From positions 23,562 to 87,561 of the forward strand of contig JAPDQK010000018.1 in NCBI GenBank assembly GCA_034505955.1: a DNA stretch of 64,000 nucleotides, read 5' to 3'. Below the pieces are notes generated by a model. That model searched no databases and was not told the origin of the DNA. It saw only the letters and a program-made list of their open reading frames with translations. Position 1 is the first letter of the stretch, and each line of letters starts with the position of its first letter. Made by a program: the position numbers and the translations under genes. Origin of the DNA: Zhuqueibacter pondensis (GTDB lineage: Bacteria > Zhuqueibacterota > Zhuqueibacteria > Zhuqueibacterales > Zhuqueibacteraceae). This document shows positions 25,472 through 34,105 of the stretch, one piece after another.

Positions 25472-27169
25472 TCATCGAATGTCCTTGACCCGCAACTGCA
25501 GCGAAGTTCTTCCCTGATAAGTATTTTCTTCCAGCAGGTAAGCCAGGTCGATTTCATTCCTGTCATTGTTGAAGCGATACAGCTTTTCACCAAGATTGAA
25601 GCCGATGCAATCCAGGCGCTTGCGATCTTGCACAACCTGGAAGCGCAGATGGTTGTTTCCAACAATCTGTGGAGTGCCCGAAACGCGCAACCCCCGGCTG
25701 ACAAAAACCGGCCGCATGTTCTGCGGGCCATATGGCGCCAGGGCTTTGAGAAATTTTATCAAGCGCGGCTCAATTTCGGAAAAACGAATTTCGCCATCGA
25801 TACGCAATTTCGGGACCAGCATTTCGGGGGTTAGCGCACGACCGGCAACTTCCTGCAAGCGTTGACGCAAAGCTGGAATCTGCTCGGTTTTTATGGTCAA
25901 ACCGGCGGCATATTTGTGACCACCAAAGGCCATCAGTAAATCGGCGCACTGCGACAGGGCATGATGAATATCGAAGCCGGGAATGCTCCGGACCGAGCCT
26001 TTGCCCATGCCATTGGTCGTCGAAATCATCACGGTCGGCCGATAATACATCTCCACCACCCGCGAAGCAACAATGCCGATTACCCCGGGATGCCAATTTT
26101 CCTGGTGCAACACAAAAGCGGTGTCATTTTGGGGATCGCACATGGCTTCAATCATCTCCACGGCTTCACGAAAAGTTTCTTCATCGATATTGCGGCGCTC
26201 ACGGTTTTCGGCGTCGAGAATTTGCGCAATTTCCATTGCCTGTGCTTCATCTTCGGAGACCAGCAGATTCACCGCACGCCGGGCATCACCCATGCGGCCG
26301 ACCGCATTGATCCGGGGTGCCAGAATGAAGATGACATGGCCGGATTCGATCACCGTGTGCTGCAATCCACAAACTTTGATGAGGGCGCGCAAGCCGACAT
26401 TTTCGGTGTGGTTTAATTGTTCGAGGCCAAATTTGACGAAAATGCGATTTTCATCGACCAGCGGCACAATGTCCGCCGCGCTGCCAATGGCCACCAAATC
26501 GACATGCCGCAACAGGGGCTGCTCATCGCGTCGCAAATAACGAAACAGACCTTGCATCAATTTGAACGCCACCCCGACACCACACAATTCCTTGAAGGGA
26601 TACGGACAGTCGCTGCGCTTCGGATTGAGCAGGGCGTTGGCAGGAGGCAGCTGAGGGTTCGGCTGATGGTGATCGCAGATGATCACATCCATGCCGAGTT
26701 GACGTGCGCGTTTGACTTCTTCGTGGGCAGTCACGCCACAATCAACCGCGAGGATGAGTTGGACACCATCGGCTTTGGCCTTTTCGATGCCCGAAAGCGA
26801 CAGACCATATCCCTCGCGAAGCCGCTCGGGAATGTAATGAGGGACTTCATAACCCAAGGCACGAAAGGCCAGGGTCAGCAATGCCGTCCCGGTTGTGCCA
26901 TCGACATCGTAGTCACCGTAAATCAAAATATGCTCTCTGCGGTTGAGCGCCTGGGCAAGTCGTTCGACTGCCACGTGCATGTCCGCCATCAGAAACGGGT
27001 CATGCAGGTTTTTCAAATTCAGATTGAAAAATTCTTTCGCACCGTCAAGGGAATCGATGCCGCGATTGAGCATGATGCGTGCGATAATCGGTGGCACACC
27101 AAGCTCTTGCGCCATTCGCTTGACTGCTGACAAGGGTGTGGTTTGTATGAATTCCCACTGAAAATCCAT
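25472..27169 (-). CDS. recJ: Single-strand-specific exonuclease RecJ
   Basis: 5'-3' ssDNA exonuclease for recombination and mismatch repair. The 565-residue protein has the DHH-family motifs YGDYDVDGTTGTALL (about residue 85), AVDCGVTAHEE, ICDHHQPNP (DHH), and VGVAFKLMQGL, then the DHHA1 domain with FGGHKYAAGLTIK and a C-terminal OB-like domain. The start MDFQWEFIQTTPLSAVKRMA at 27169 is the natural N-terminus. RNase P RNA is encoded upstream on the same strand. Confidence 0.96.
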   Translation of the reverse strand: MDFQWEFIQTTPLSAVKRMAQELGVPPIIARIMLNRGIDSLDGAKEFFNLNLKNLHDPFLMADMHVAVERLAQALNRREHILIYGDYDVDGTTGTALLTLAFRALGYEVPHYIPERLREGYGLSLSGIEKAKADGVQLILAVDCGVTAHEEVKRARQLGMDVIICDHHQPNPQLPPANALLNPKRSDCPYPFKELCGVGVAFKLMQGLFRYLRRDEQPLLRHVDLVAIGSAADIVPLVDENRIFVKFGLEQLNHTENVGLRALIKVCGLQHTVIESGHVIFILAPRINAVGRMGDARRAVNLLVSEDEAQAMEIAQILDAENRERRNIDEETFREAVEMIEAMCDPQNDTAFVLHQENWHPGVIGIVASRVVEMYYRPTVMISTTNGMGKGSVRSIPGFDIHHALSQCADLLMAFGGHKYAAGLTIKTEQIPALRQRLQEVAGRALTPEMLVPKLRIDGEIRFSEIEPRLIKFLKALAPYGPQNMRPVFVSRGLRVSGTPQIVGNNHLRFQVVQDRKRLDCIGFNLGEKLYRFNNDRNEIDLAYLLEENTYQGRTSLQLRVKDIR

Positions 27170-27266
27170 GACTACCCCGATATTTCAAAGGTCAAAAACA
27201 ATTAAACGCAAAATGGTCGGATAAGCAAACCACAGCGAATTATTTTGTCTCAAACCATTTTGACGG

Positions 27267-27291
27267 GCAGCGAATTACTCTGAATCGCTGC
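27267..27291 (-). other. Hairpin just beyond the 3' end of RNase P RNA
   Basis: GCAGCGA pairs with TCGCTGC around an 11-base loop, 20 bases beyond the mature 3' end of rnpB on the minus strand. No T-run follows, so it is only a candidate 3' processing or stop element. Confidence 0.3.
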
Positions 27292-27310
27292 GTGTTTTGG
27301 TCAATAACAA

Positions 27311-27716
27311 AATCCAAAGCAGGCCGATAAGCCGAATTCTGTTTCCCGTCAAGACGGGACGACGGTCATTTATCTAGGACGCCAATCACTTGGCGCCTCC
27401 AGCGACCTACCCGTTCCGCCTTCGGCTTGCGCCAAAATTGAGCGGGCCACTCTTCCCCGTGAGGGAGCGGAACTTATTTGGTCTTGCTCCAGGCGGGGTT
27501 TGCCATGCTGGCGCGGTCACCCGCGCCACGGTGGGCTCTTACTCCACCTTTGCACCGTTACCGCAATGCTCCTTGAGGGAGCATCGAGGCTGTGTTTTTT
27601 CTGTGGCACTTTCCGTCGGCTCACGCCGCGTCGCCGTTAGCGACCGCCCTGCCCTGTGGAGTTCGGACTTTCCTCAGCACGTTACCGCGCCGCGACCGTC
27701 TGGCCTGCTTTGGATT
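27311..27716 (-). ncRNA. rnpB: RNase P RNA (bacterial type A)
   Basis: The ribozyme that matures tRNA 5' ends. On the minus strand the ends form a 15-bp P1 helix (AATCCAAAGCAGGCC with GGCCTGCTTTGGATT). Just inside the 5' end is GAGGAAAGTCCGAACTCC, and near the 3' end ACAGAATTCGGCTTAT, the two universally conserved strands that build helix P4. Between them lie the ACAGAA box, GGTAACGG and GTGGAGTAAGAGCCCAC segments. About 406 nt. It lies between recJ and a zinc-ribbon protein gene, both also on minus. Confidence 0.95.
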
Positions 27717-27771
27717 ATTCATCACGCTGCTTGCGTAAATGACAAAGTCAAAAAGCCGGAGGCCATTTTGT

Positions 27772-28533
27772 TTACGATATCATCACAGAGGCGTTCACTT
27801 TCTCGGCTTTGTTTGTCGTTTCCTCATCCGCATCATTCCAAACGAGGATGCGTCCGCAAGATTCACAATACAAGATCTGGCTCATCTCACGGATTTCCAT
27901 GATCCGCTGCGGCGGAATGCGCGTCAAACAACCGGCACAAGATCCACGCGTCACATGGACAACAGCCAAACCATCTTTGCCATTTAGAATGCGTTGATAC
28001 GTGCCCAGCAGCGGTTTGCGCAATAAGGCGGCCAGACCCTCGCGTTGGTTTTGCAGCTCTTCGACCTTGCTGCGGGTTTCGCGCTCACGCGTCTCGAGAA
28101 TGGCCTGTTGTTCGGCATAATCACGTTGTAAACTATCCAGCCGCGCCTCCAGTTCCGCCAGCTCTTTTTGCAGAAGTTCCTCCTGCTCGATGGCTTCGAG
28201 AATTTTGGTTTCGGTTTGGTCGATTTCCATTGCCGCCGCCTCAATTTCGGCGGTTACCGCATCATATTCTTTGTTGGTCTTCACCGTGTAAAGCTGGTTG
28301 TCATATTTCTTTTTTTTCTCCTTGGCCATTTGCAACGACCTTTCGGCGGCGCGACGGAGGCGCTGGGTGGCGTCCATCGCCTCGGCCTTTTGCTGCCGAA
28401 GCATCGACAACTGCTCCAGTTGGCCCTTTAACTCCAGGACCCGCTGGGGCAGGTCGCCTTTGGCTTTTTCCAGCGCCAATAATTGGCTATCGACATTTTG
28501 CAGCTCGATGAGCGTCTTTAGTTCTTCTAACAA
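27772..28533 (-). CDS. Coiled-coil protein with C4 zinc ribbon (DUF164/CT398-like)
   Basis: 253 residues: a long N-terminal coiled coil (MLEELKTLIELQNVDSQLLA through about residue 180, rich in Leu, Glu, Gln) and a C-terminal zinc ribbon with Cys pairs in GSCAGCLTRIPPQRIME and ILYCESCGRILVW. Proteins of this family occur widely, often next to RNase P RNA or in cell-division/nucleic-acid neighbourhoods; their role is not settled. The last residues (KAEKVNASVMIS) lie close to the 5' end of rnpB, 55 bases away. Confidence 0.85.
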   Translation of the reverse strand: MLEELKTLIELQNVDSQLLALEKAKGDLPQRVLELKGQLEQLSMLRQQKAEAMDATQRLRRAAERSLQMAKEKKKKYDNQLYTVKTNKEYDAVTAEIEAAAMEIDQTETKILEAIEQEELLQKELAELEARLDSLQRDYAEQQAILETRERETRSKVEELQNQREGLAALLRKPLLGTYQRILNGKDGLAVVHVTRGSCAGCLTRIPPQRIMEIREMSQILYCESCGRILVWNDADEETTNKAEKVNASVMIS

Positions 28534-28556
28534 CTATACCTCCTCGGAATAAACAA

Positions 28557-28583
28557 AAAATGCACCTGGTGAGGGCGCATTTT
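28557..28583. terminator. Bidirectional Rho-independent-type terminator
   Basis: AAAATGCACC pairs with GGCGCATTTT (one G-U pair) around a 7-base loop, flanked by A-runs on one side and T-runs on the other. It lies between the metallopeptidase gene and the zinc-ribbon gene, both on minus, and would end the metallopeptidase transcript. Confidence 0.65.
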
Positions 28584-28829
28584 AATTACACTTGTTCCAT
28601 CTGGACATTCCCGGCAGAGAAATAGCGACTCCGAAAGCGCTCTTGGCCACCATCCAAATCAATAACCAGTGCACCGTGACCAACACCATTCGCTTAACAG
28701 AGCCAATCCACATGCCTTAAAACCTCGTCATTCCAGGTGAAAAAAATTATCATTGTTCTCAGTTGCGTATTGTGTTGCGTTTTTGCCGCAAGAAAAATAT
28801 AGCAGGATGCAGCCACAAAAGCAAGGTTT

Positions 28830-29204
28830 TTATTCATAGCCGAGCTCAGTGAGCCGGTCTTCATTCAGGCCAAAATAATGGCCGATCTCGTGCAACAACG
28901 TGATGTGCACCTGTTCCCCCAGTTCCTTTTCATTGCTGCAAAAACGCTCCAGGGGCTTTTGATAGATACAGATTTTATCCGGCAAGGTATTTCCATAATC
29001 AGAGGTGCGTTCCGGAAGTGGAGTGCCGAGATAAGCGCCGAAAAGCTCATCACGATGCCGGATGCCGAATTCCTGCATTGTCGCGCGATCCGGCCAATCT
29101 TCCACAACCACGGCAATATTTTTAAGTGCCTCTCGGAATGCGCTAGGAAGTGCTTCGAGCTCGGCAAGGACGAGTTTCTCAAAATCTTTGCGGGGAAGTT
29201 TCAT
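28830..29204 (-). CDS. Small zincin-like metallopeptidase
   Basis: A 124-residue minimal metallopeptidase. The HExxH motif occurs as TLLHEIGHYFGLNEDRLTEL near the C-terminus, with a conserved Glu/Asp two residues after GLN as in the one-domain 'metallopeptidase family' (MTES_1575/DUF1025-type). Biological substrates are unknown. The N-terminal LPRKDFEKLVLAELEALPSA and DDLFGAY-like RDELFGAYLGTPLPER segments fit this family. It is probably transcribed from the region at 29205-29260, just beyond which the second palindromic repeat lies. Confidence 0.85.
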   Translation of the reverse strand: MKLPRKDFEKLVLAELEALPSAFREALKNIAVVVEDWPDRATMQEFGIRHRDELFGAYLGTPLPERTSDYGNTLPDKICIYQKPLERFCSNEKELGEQVHITLLHEIGHYFGLNEDRLTELGYE

Positions 29205-29698
29205 GAGCCGTTTCGATTAATGAAAACAAATGGACACGAAAAAGCCAATCGCTCACGACTTGGGTTAACCCCGATAATTCACGCGGTGCGCAAATCGGCC
29301 GCACTCTGCTTTTTGACTCAGCATGAAAATATGAGTCATGAATTATCGGGGTTAAAATAGAAAGGCCATCAAAAAAATGCAACTGATTTTTTCAAGGAAC
29401 AAAAAGCTGGCAAAAAGCGACTGACTATTTATTGCCCTTTGCCTCTGTCATGATTGTGTACAGATGTACCAAATTGAGACATAATTTTGTTTAAGAATTG
29501 TCATAGAAGCAATCCCACATACCGGCTTAGGTTGCTGAAATTAATAATCTTGGCTTAATCTATTCGTGTCGCAGGTCTGTGGCATCATATTTGTTTTTGT
29601 GACATTAGATGCTTCCACCATAATCGAACTTTCATCTATGCACGGTGTTCCGCGGACAGGGTCTCGAGGACACATTCAACATCTTCAAGGGTGGAGAG
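29205..29698. other. Intergenic region with palindromic repeat copy 2
   Basis: About 490 bases between divergent genes (minus metallopeptidase, plus response regulator). It holds the repeat at 29265-29355 and AT-rich sequence that should contain both promoters. No coding sequence is supported. A GG-N10-GT pair (TGGCATCATATTTGTT near 29579-29595) only poorly resembles a sigma-54 site. Confidence 0.5.
29265..29355 (-). repeat. MITE-like element, copy 2
   Basis: A 91-base element with 17-bp perfect terminal inverted repeats (TTAACCCCGATAATTCA and its complement), inverted relative to copy 1 at 4963-5055. By eye roughly four fifths of positions match copy 1, including the ends and three internal blocks. 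It lies upstream of two divergent genes. Confidence 0.85.
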
Positions 29699-31345
29699 AT
29701 GGCACTTTTGACCAAGGACTCTCAGCAGAATCAAAACCCAACAGATGGGCAAAGTTTTTCAGGCGTGAGTTTTCACAATCCTTCATCGGAAAATCAATCC
29801 AGTAATATCCCCCCGCTGAGGGAAGAGGCAACCATACCCCCCGACGCAGCCGGTACTTTTGACGCTACCGGCGCGGCTCCCCCGAAGCGCCGTGTGCTGT
29901 TGATCGATGATGATCTCAACATGCACGAGTTTTGCCGGCATTATCTCGAAAAGGCCGGCTATGAATTTCTCTCTGCCCGCTCCGGCGTGGATGGCCTGGA
30001 GCTCATTCGACAAGGCGCTGCGGATCTGATTCTGCTCGATTTTATGATGCCAGACAAGGATGGTTATTCGATCTTTAAAGAGCTTATGACGAATGACGAT
30101 TACCGCCACGTACGCCATGTGCCGGTCGTGATGCTCACCGCTTATGCCGATCATAACAGAAAACGCGATCTCATCGAAATGGGTTTGAAGATGCATCTGG
30201 TCAAACCGTTTGGCGGGCAGGAACTGATCAAGGTCATCGAGAGTGTGTACGTTACCAGTGAGGCTCAGGAGCGGATGCGCGAGCAGGAGCGGCTTCAGTT
30301 GGAAAAGGCGCATGAGGAAACGCTGATGCTGCGCACGTTGTTGCGTGAGACTTGCACGTTTGACAATATCGTCGGCACCAACGCCCGAATGAAAGAGATT
30401 TTCGAGAAAGTGAAGAAGGTGGCGCGTACGGATGCCAACATTATGATCTACGGAGAAAGCGGCACCGGCAAGGAGTTGATCGCCCGCAGTATTCACGCGC
30501 ACAGCCCTCGCGCCAAAGGTCCATTCATTCCGGTCGATTGTGTGGCTTTGCCGGGGAATTTACTGGAAAGCGAATTATTCGGATACGAGAAGGGCGCTTT
30601 TACCGGCGCATATGCCTCCAAGCGCGGATTGCTCGAGCTGGCAAACGAGGGGACTTTTTTCCTCGATGAAATCTGCGAACTCAATCTTGATCTCCAGGCA
30701 AAGTTGCTCCGCGTTTTGCAAGAGCGCCAGTTTCGCCGTATCGGCGGCAAGGATCTCATCAACGTCAATATCCGGGTGATTTCCGCCACCAACCGCGATC
30801 CGCTCAACGCGGTCAAGGAAAAACGCTTGCGCCATGATTTGTATTACCGGCTGAACGTGATCCCGATTTATTTGCCACCGCTGCGGGAACGCCGGGATGA
30901 TATTCCACTGCTGGCACAATCCTTTCTGCGCAAATTTTGCGGCGAGAACGATCGCCAGATAATGCGTTTTAGTGATGAAGCCATGAAACGCTTGATGCGC
31001 TACTCCTGGCCCGGAAATGTCAGAGAACTGCAAAATGTGGTGGAGCGCATGGTCTCGCTTGCCGACGGCCGCATCGTGGGTGTTGAGGATTTGCCGGACT
31101 ATTTGCGTGAAGAGCAGGAGCCGGCAGGCAGTGACGGATTTTCGATTCCCACAGATTTGTCCCTGCGTGAAGCACGCAAGCGGTGGATGGAAACTTTTGA
31201 AAAAAAGTATCTGATCGAACTGCTCAATCGTTACAATGGCAATATCAGCCGGGTGGCGCGCAAAGCCGGCGTTCACCGCATGACGATTTATCGCATGCTC
31301 AAACAATATCATATTACCATTCGCACCGCCATCGACAAATCGTGA
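29699..31345 (+). CDS. Sigma-54-dependent response regulator (NtrC family)
   Basis: 548 residues. After about 60 residues of unstructured leader comes a receiver domain (VLLIDDDLNMHEFCRHYLEK; phospho-acceptor Asp in LILLDFMMPDKDG), then a sigma-54 AAA+ domain (GESGTGKELIARSIH; sigma-54 contact loop KGAFTGAYASKRG) and a C-terminal Fis-type helix-turn-helix (YNGNISRVARKAGVHRMTIY). It should remodel RNA polymerase-sigma-54 when phosphorylated. No histidine kinase is encoded next to it. The ATG at 29699 is chosen because AAGGGTGGAG lies directly upstream; a longer frame from 29645 lacks this. A GTGACA/TGTCAC palindrome overlaps its stop codon. Confidence 0.95.
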   Translation: MALLTKDSQQNQNPTDGQSFSGVSFHNPSSENQSSNIPPLREEATIPPDAAGTFDATGAAPPKRRVLLIDDDLNMHEFCRHYLEKAGYEFLSARSGVDGLELIRQGAADLILLDFMMPDKDGYSIFKELMTNDDYRHVRHVPVVMLTAYADHNRKRDLIEMGLKMHLVKPFGGQELIKVIESVYVTSEAQERMREQERLQLEKAHEETLMLRTLLRETCTFDNIVGTNARMKEIFEKVKKVARTDANIMIYGESGTGKELIARSIHAHSPRAKGPFIPVDCVALPGNLLESELFGYEKGAFTGAYASKRGLLELANEGTFFLDEICELNLDLQAKLLRVLQERQFRRIGGKDLINVNIRVISATNRDPLNAVKEKRLRHDLYYRLNVIPIYLPPLRERRDDIPLLAQSFLRKFCGENDRQIMRFSDEAMKRLMRYSWPGNVRELQNVVERMVSLADGRIVGVEDLPDYLREEQEPAGSDGFSIPTDLSLREARKRWMETFEKKYLIELLNRYNGNISRVARKAGVHRMTIYRMLKQYHITIRTAIDKS

Positions 31346-31375
31346 CAGTTGTCACATGCCGGCAGCATCGGCATA
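31343..31375. other. Two adjacent inverted repeats at the end of the response regulator gene
   Basis: GTGACA-GT-TGTCAC (31343-31356, containing the stop TGA) is followed directly by ATGCCG-7-CGGCAT (31357-31375). There is no T-run. They may be a regulator-binding site or mRNA structure. Confidence 0.35.
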
Positions 31376-31546
31376 GCTGCAGGTATTTTCATTGATTGTC
31401 TTTTGACGTCCGATTTTTTGTCTCATCGCTTCATCGTTTTCCCGGGAGGTGCCTGTTTTGAAAAAAGTCGTCCCCTAAAATATTATGTAAAATGCTTTCT
31501 TTGTGCGGATAATTTGTCAGGCGCACAGCGCCAATCGCACACACGC

Positions 31547-31562
31547 GGCACGATTTTGGCAA
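31547..31562 (+). promoter_or_regulatory. Candidate sigma-54 promoter (-24/-12)
   Basis: GGCACGATTTTGGCA matches the sigma-54 consensus TGGCACGN4TTGCA at the invariant GG (31547-31548) and GC (31559-31560) with N10 between them, plus CACG after the GG. It lies between the sigma-54 activator gene and the small gene at 31680, on the same strand, leaving a leader of about 110 bases. Confidence 0.5.
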
Positions 31563-31679
31563 TGGAGAGGGAGTGTACTTTATCTGACCTAACCAAGCAA
31601 GGTAAAATTTCTTTGAAGGATCACTTCGAGAAACCAAGTTGATCCGACGAAGAGATTTTATTCGACTAAGGAGGGCCGT

Positions 31680-32078
31680 ATGTGGTCAAATCGTTCTTTT
31701 AGCACAACTCACGATGCACCGGCATCTGCTTGCACCTCATCCATTCCAGCCTCGCCGTTTGAGCCTGACGAGACAAGCCAGGAAGAAGATGCCTTCAAAA
31801 AAGAGGTGATCAAGGACATACTGTGCCAGATTGATTACCGGGCGGCATGGCGACAGGGAATCGTTGATTTGCCTTTCGATGAATTGGCCGAGGAGATGCG
31901 CTTGCTTTCGACCCGCGCCCTGGTCGCGTGGTATGAGGCGTTCCTTTATATCAGGAGCGAATTGATGTTCTCCGGCTATGAATTGAATGGTTTTAAAATT
32001 CTCGACCGGCCCTACGATGCGATTCGCAAGCTGATCGAAAATGACCCGAATTTCGATATTCGGCAGTACATTTTCTGA
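31680..32078 (+). CDS. Unrecognised 132-residue protein after the sigma-54 regulator
   Basis: Starts at ATG 31680, preceded by AAGGAGG at six bases, which strongly supports translation. The first 45 residues are Ser/Thr/Pro-rich and probably disordered; the rest is helical (EVIKDILCQIDYRAAWRQGI, LPFDELAEEMRLLSTRALVA, WYEAFLYIRSELMFSGYELN), ending FDIRQYIF. No signal peptide or membrane segment. The candidate sigma-54 promoter upstream and the adjacent sigma-54 activator suggest joint control. I do not recognise the family. Confidence 0.65.
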   Translation: MWSNRSFSTTHDAPASACTSSIPASPFEPDETSQEEDAFKKEVIKDILCQIDYRAAWRQGIVDLPFDELAEEMRLLSTRALVAWYEAFLYIRSELMFSGYELNGFKILDRPYDAIRKLIENDPNFDIRQYIF

Positions 32079-32460
32079 TCGAATGAATCTTGAGGCAGTC
32101 ATTGGCATGCAGCGAAGATGGGCGGATTATCGCAGCGACAGCACCGCCTGGCGGCAGTTTTTTTCATTCAATTGAAAATGCTCACCTGATTATCTCCCGC
32201 GCAGTTCAGCCAATATTTTGCGACTGAAAACACCAGGGAGGGTGAATTCGGCGATTTTTTTCTGCGCGAGAATTTTCCAAAGTTTTTTTCTTCAATCCAG
32301 CCATTTTGTCCCACAAAAAAGATTTATTCCTCAGATGCTGGTTGAATAAATCATTACCACGAATGTCATTCTGCAAAAAAACTTCTTGAGCATAAAAACA
32401 ATGCTCATGTTGGTGAAGATGCTTCCGAGCCCTGGCCTGCGGCTGGCGACGCCTGTAAGG

Positions 32461-32534
32461 TCTACGACTCGTAGAGCTTCGCCCGTAGAGTCTACGACTC
32501 GTAGAGCCCACGGGCGTAGGCTACGCACGTAGGG
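32461..32534 (+). repeat. 30-bp palindromic tandem repeat (about 2.5 copies)
   Basis: Two units of 30 bases (32461-32490 and 32491-32520) both begin TCTACGACTCGTAGAG, which is itself a palindrome (CTACGA-C-TCGTAG), then diverge (CTTCGCCCGTAGAG versus CCCACGGGCGTAGG). A partial third part (CTACGCACGTAGG) follows. No spacers of constant length separate palindromes, so this is not a CRISPR array. Confidence 0.7.
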
Positions 32535-32604
32535 GCAGGCATGATGGTGCGGGATATATGATCCATCAATCACTGCGGGCATTTCGATTATCTAAAAAAA
32601 TCAC

Positions 32605-32632
32605 TTGACATTGATCAAGAAAACGTTAACTT
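32605..32632 (+). promoter_or_regulatory. Promoter-like TTGACA/TAACTT
   Basis: TTGACA at 32605-32610 with TAACTT 16 bases downstream, about 45 bases before the start of the secreted fibronectin-like protein gene. The match to a sigma-70 type promoter is fair. Confidence 0.35.
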
Positions 32633-32675
32633 GGCTACAGATGTTGAATCTTATAATTAATGAAGAGTCGCGGTT

Positions 32676-33131
32676 ATGGTGAACCAACGTATTCTCTGTA
32701 TGGCACGTGTTAGGGCTTTAATTCTATTGCTTTTCGGCATAATGACCAGCCTCTCCCTGGTGTTCGCAGGGGCAGTGATTACGGAGTTTCGCGGCGAGCC
32801 CGGATTCAACAAGGTCACGCTAAAGTGGGTGACCGAGAGCGAAACCAACTTGAAAGGCTTCGATATTCAACGTGCTCTCGCCGATCAGGAACAGGAATTC
32901 GAGAAGAACAAGATTGCTTTTGTCGAGGCCAAGGGCACGGGATTTGGAAAGACGGAATACGTCTACGAAGATAATACGGTTTTCAAAAGTTTGGGGCGGA
33001 CCTACTACTATCGCTTGAAGATCGTCGATAAAAACGGCCAATCGACGGCATACTCCCAAGTTGTCAGCGTCTCTCCCACCATCTCGAGTACGCGCCAAAC
33101 CTGGGGAAGTATTAAAGCCATGTTTCGCTAA
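32676..33131 (+). CDS. Secreted protein with a fibronectin III-like domain
   Basis: A 151-residue protein with an N-terminal signal peptide (ALILLLFGIMTSLSLVFAGA), followed by one beta-sandwich domain: FNKVTLKWVTESETNLKGFD, DIQRALADQ, and YYYRLKIVDKNGQSTAYSQV. This 'W-x-T-x-x-E-x-N-x-x-G-F-x-I-x-R ... Y-Y-R-L-x-x-V-D' pattern is frequent in exported proteins of FCB bacteria, often just before a sorting tail; none is present here. The start may be 32676 or the Met at 32700. Role unknown. Confidence 0.75.
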   Translation: MVNQRILCMARVRALILLLFGIMTSLSLVFAGAVITEFRGEPGFNKVTLKWVTESETNLKGFDIQRALADQEQEFEKNKIAFVEAKGTGFGKTEYVYEDNTVFKSLGRTYYYRLKIVDKNGQSTAYSQVVSVSPTISSTRQTWGSIKAMFR

Positions 33132-33208
33132 ACCTGCGCCAAGGGCATTTTTCAATTTTCCCCTGGCAGGAATATGAAGGCAGCTACGCAAGCTGCCTTT
33201 TTAATTTC

Positions 33209-34021
33209 TCAGAGAATCGGCGATAACAGGAAATCCTCAATCGGATATTTTTGACATTTCTGATGGGCAAGAAATTCAATGGGAGGACACACCTCCGACT
33301 TGTGCAATTCTTCGATGTGCAGGAAAATTTGCACTGGTGGGCCATCCATGACAACTTGGCCGTGGTCGAGAATCAGCAGGCGGTCGGCAAACAAGGCTTC
33401 CTCGGGAAATTGAGTGATCATTACCACCGTCAGGGGGTGATCAGAAAAAAGGGTCGGTGAGGACGCCAGTCGCTTCATCAATTCCAAAGCCTGGCAGCGG
33501 CTTTCATAATCCAACAGCGAGGTCGGTTCGTCAAAAACGATATGCCGCGGTTGCATCGCCATCACCGCGGCCAACGCCAGCCGCTGCTTTTCACCTCCGG
33601 AGAGCAGATGCGGGGCTTGCTGGCGGTAGGCTTCAAGATGGAAAAACTCAAGCAGCATGTCCACCCGCCGCTGCATTTCCGGACGCGGCACGCCGAGATT
33701 TTCCGGGCCGAAGGCGATCTCGCGTTCTACTGTGGGGGCAACCATTTGATTGTCCGGATTCTGAAAAACCAGACCGACTCGGCGGCGGATCTCCGGCAAG
33801 GCTTTGGCATCACGGGTGTCAAGGCCATCAATGATCACTTTGCCGGCCGTGGGAGTGAAAATTCCATTCAAACAACGGGCAAGCGAAGTTTTGCCGGAGC
33901 CATTGGCGCCCATCAGCGCGACAAATTCGCCATCGGCGATTTCAAGAGAGATGCCGTCGAGCACTCGGCGAGGCCCGTCGTGAGTTTGAAAATCAAGAAT
34001 CAGGTCACGGATAGAAATCAT
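33209..34021 (-). CDS. Energy-coupling factor (EcfA/CbiO-like) ABC ATPase
   Basis: 270-residue ATP-binding subunit of an ECF-type importer for a vitamin or metal: Walker A LMGANGSGKTSLARCLNG, Q-loop VFQNPDNQMVAPTVEREIAF, signature HLLSGGEKQRLALAAVMAMQ, Walker B HIVFDEPTSLLD. The residue normally His in the H-loop is Gln here (VMITQFPEEALFADR), which is unusual. No EcfT or substrate-binding S component gene is adjacent, and the 85-base gap to the epimerase gene separates it from the next unit. It may pair with components encoded elsewhere. Confidence 0.85.
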   Translation of the reverse strand: MISIRDLILDFQTHDGPRRVLDGISLEIADGEFVALMGANGSGKTSLARCLNGIFTPTAGKVIIDGLDTRDAKALPEIRRRVGLVFQNPDNQMVAPTVEREIAFGPENLGVPRPEMQRRVDMLLEFFHLEAYRQQAPHLLSGGEKQRLALAAVMAMQPRHIVFDEPTSLLDYESRCQALELMKRLASSPTLFSDHPLTVVMITQFPEEALFADRLLILDHGQVVMDGPPVQIFLHIEELHKSEVCPPIEFLAHQKCQKYPIEDFLLSPIL

Positions 34022-34105
34022 TATTGCGTCATGCGTAAAACGTGATTTGTAAAGCGTGAAACGTAAAACGAAACCCGGTATGTCTTACGTTTTAGTTTTT
34101 ACGTT

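Larger units (their letters stand above)
32079..32675. other. Long intergenic region with a palindromic tandem repeat
   Basis: About 600 bases without a supported gene. It contains GC-rich palindromic repeats at 32461-32534 and a promoter-like site near 32605. Open frames on minus (32206-32511) are simple and repeat-derived. Confidence 0.5.

Noticed and set aside
29579..29595. Sigma-54 promoter upstream of the response regulator
   Set aside because: GG-N10-GT instead of GC and poor flanks; weaker than the site at 31547.
31349..31642. 97-codon plus-strand frame after the response regulator
   Set aside because: Overlaps inverted repeats and the candidate sigma-54 promoter; no ribosome-binding site or family pattern.
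32461..32534. Short CRISPR-like array
   Set aside because: Only two 30-bp tandem units, palindromic and without spacers; no cas genes.
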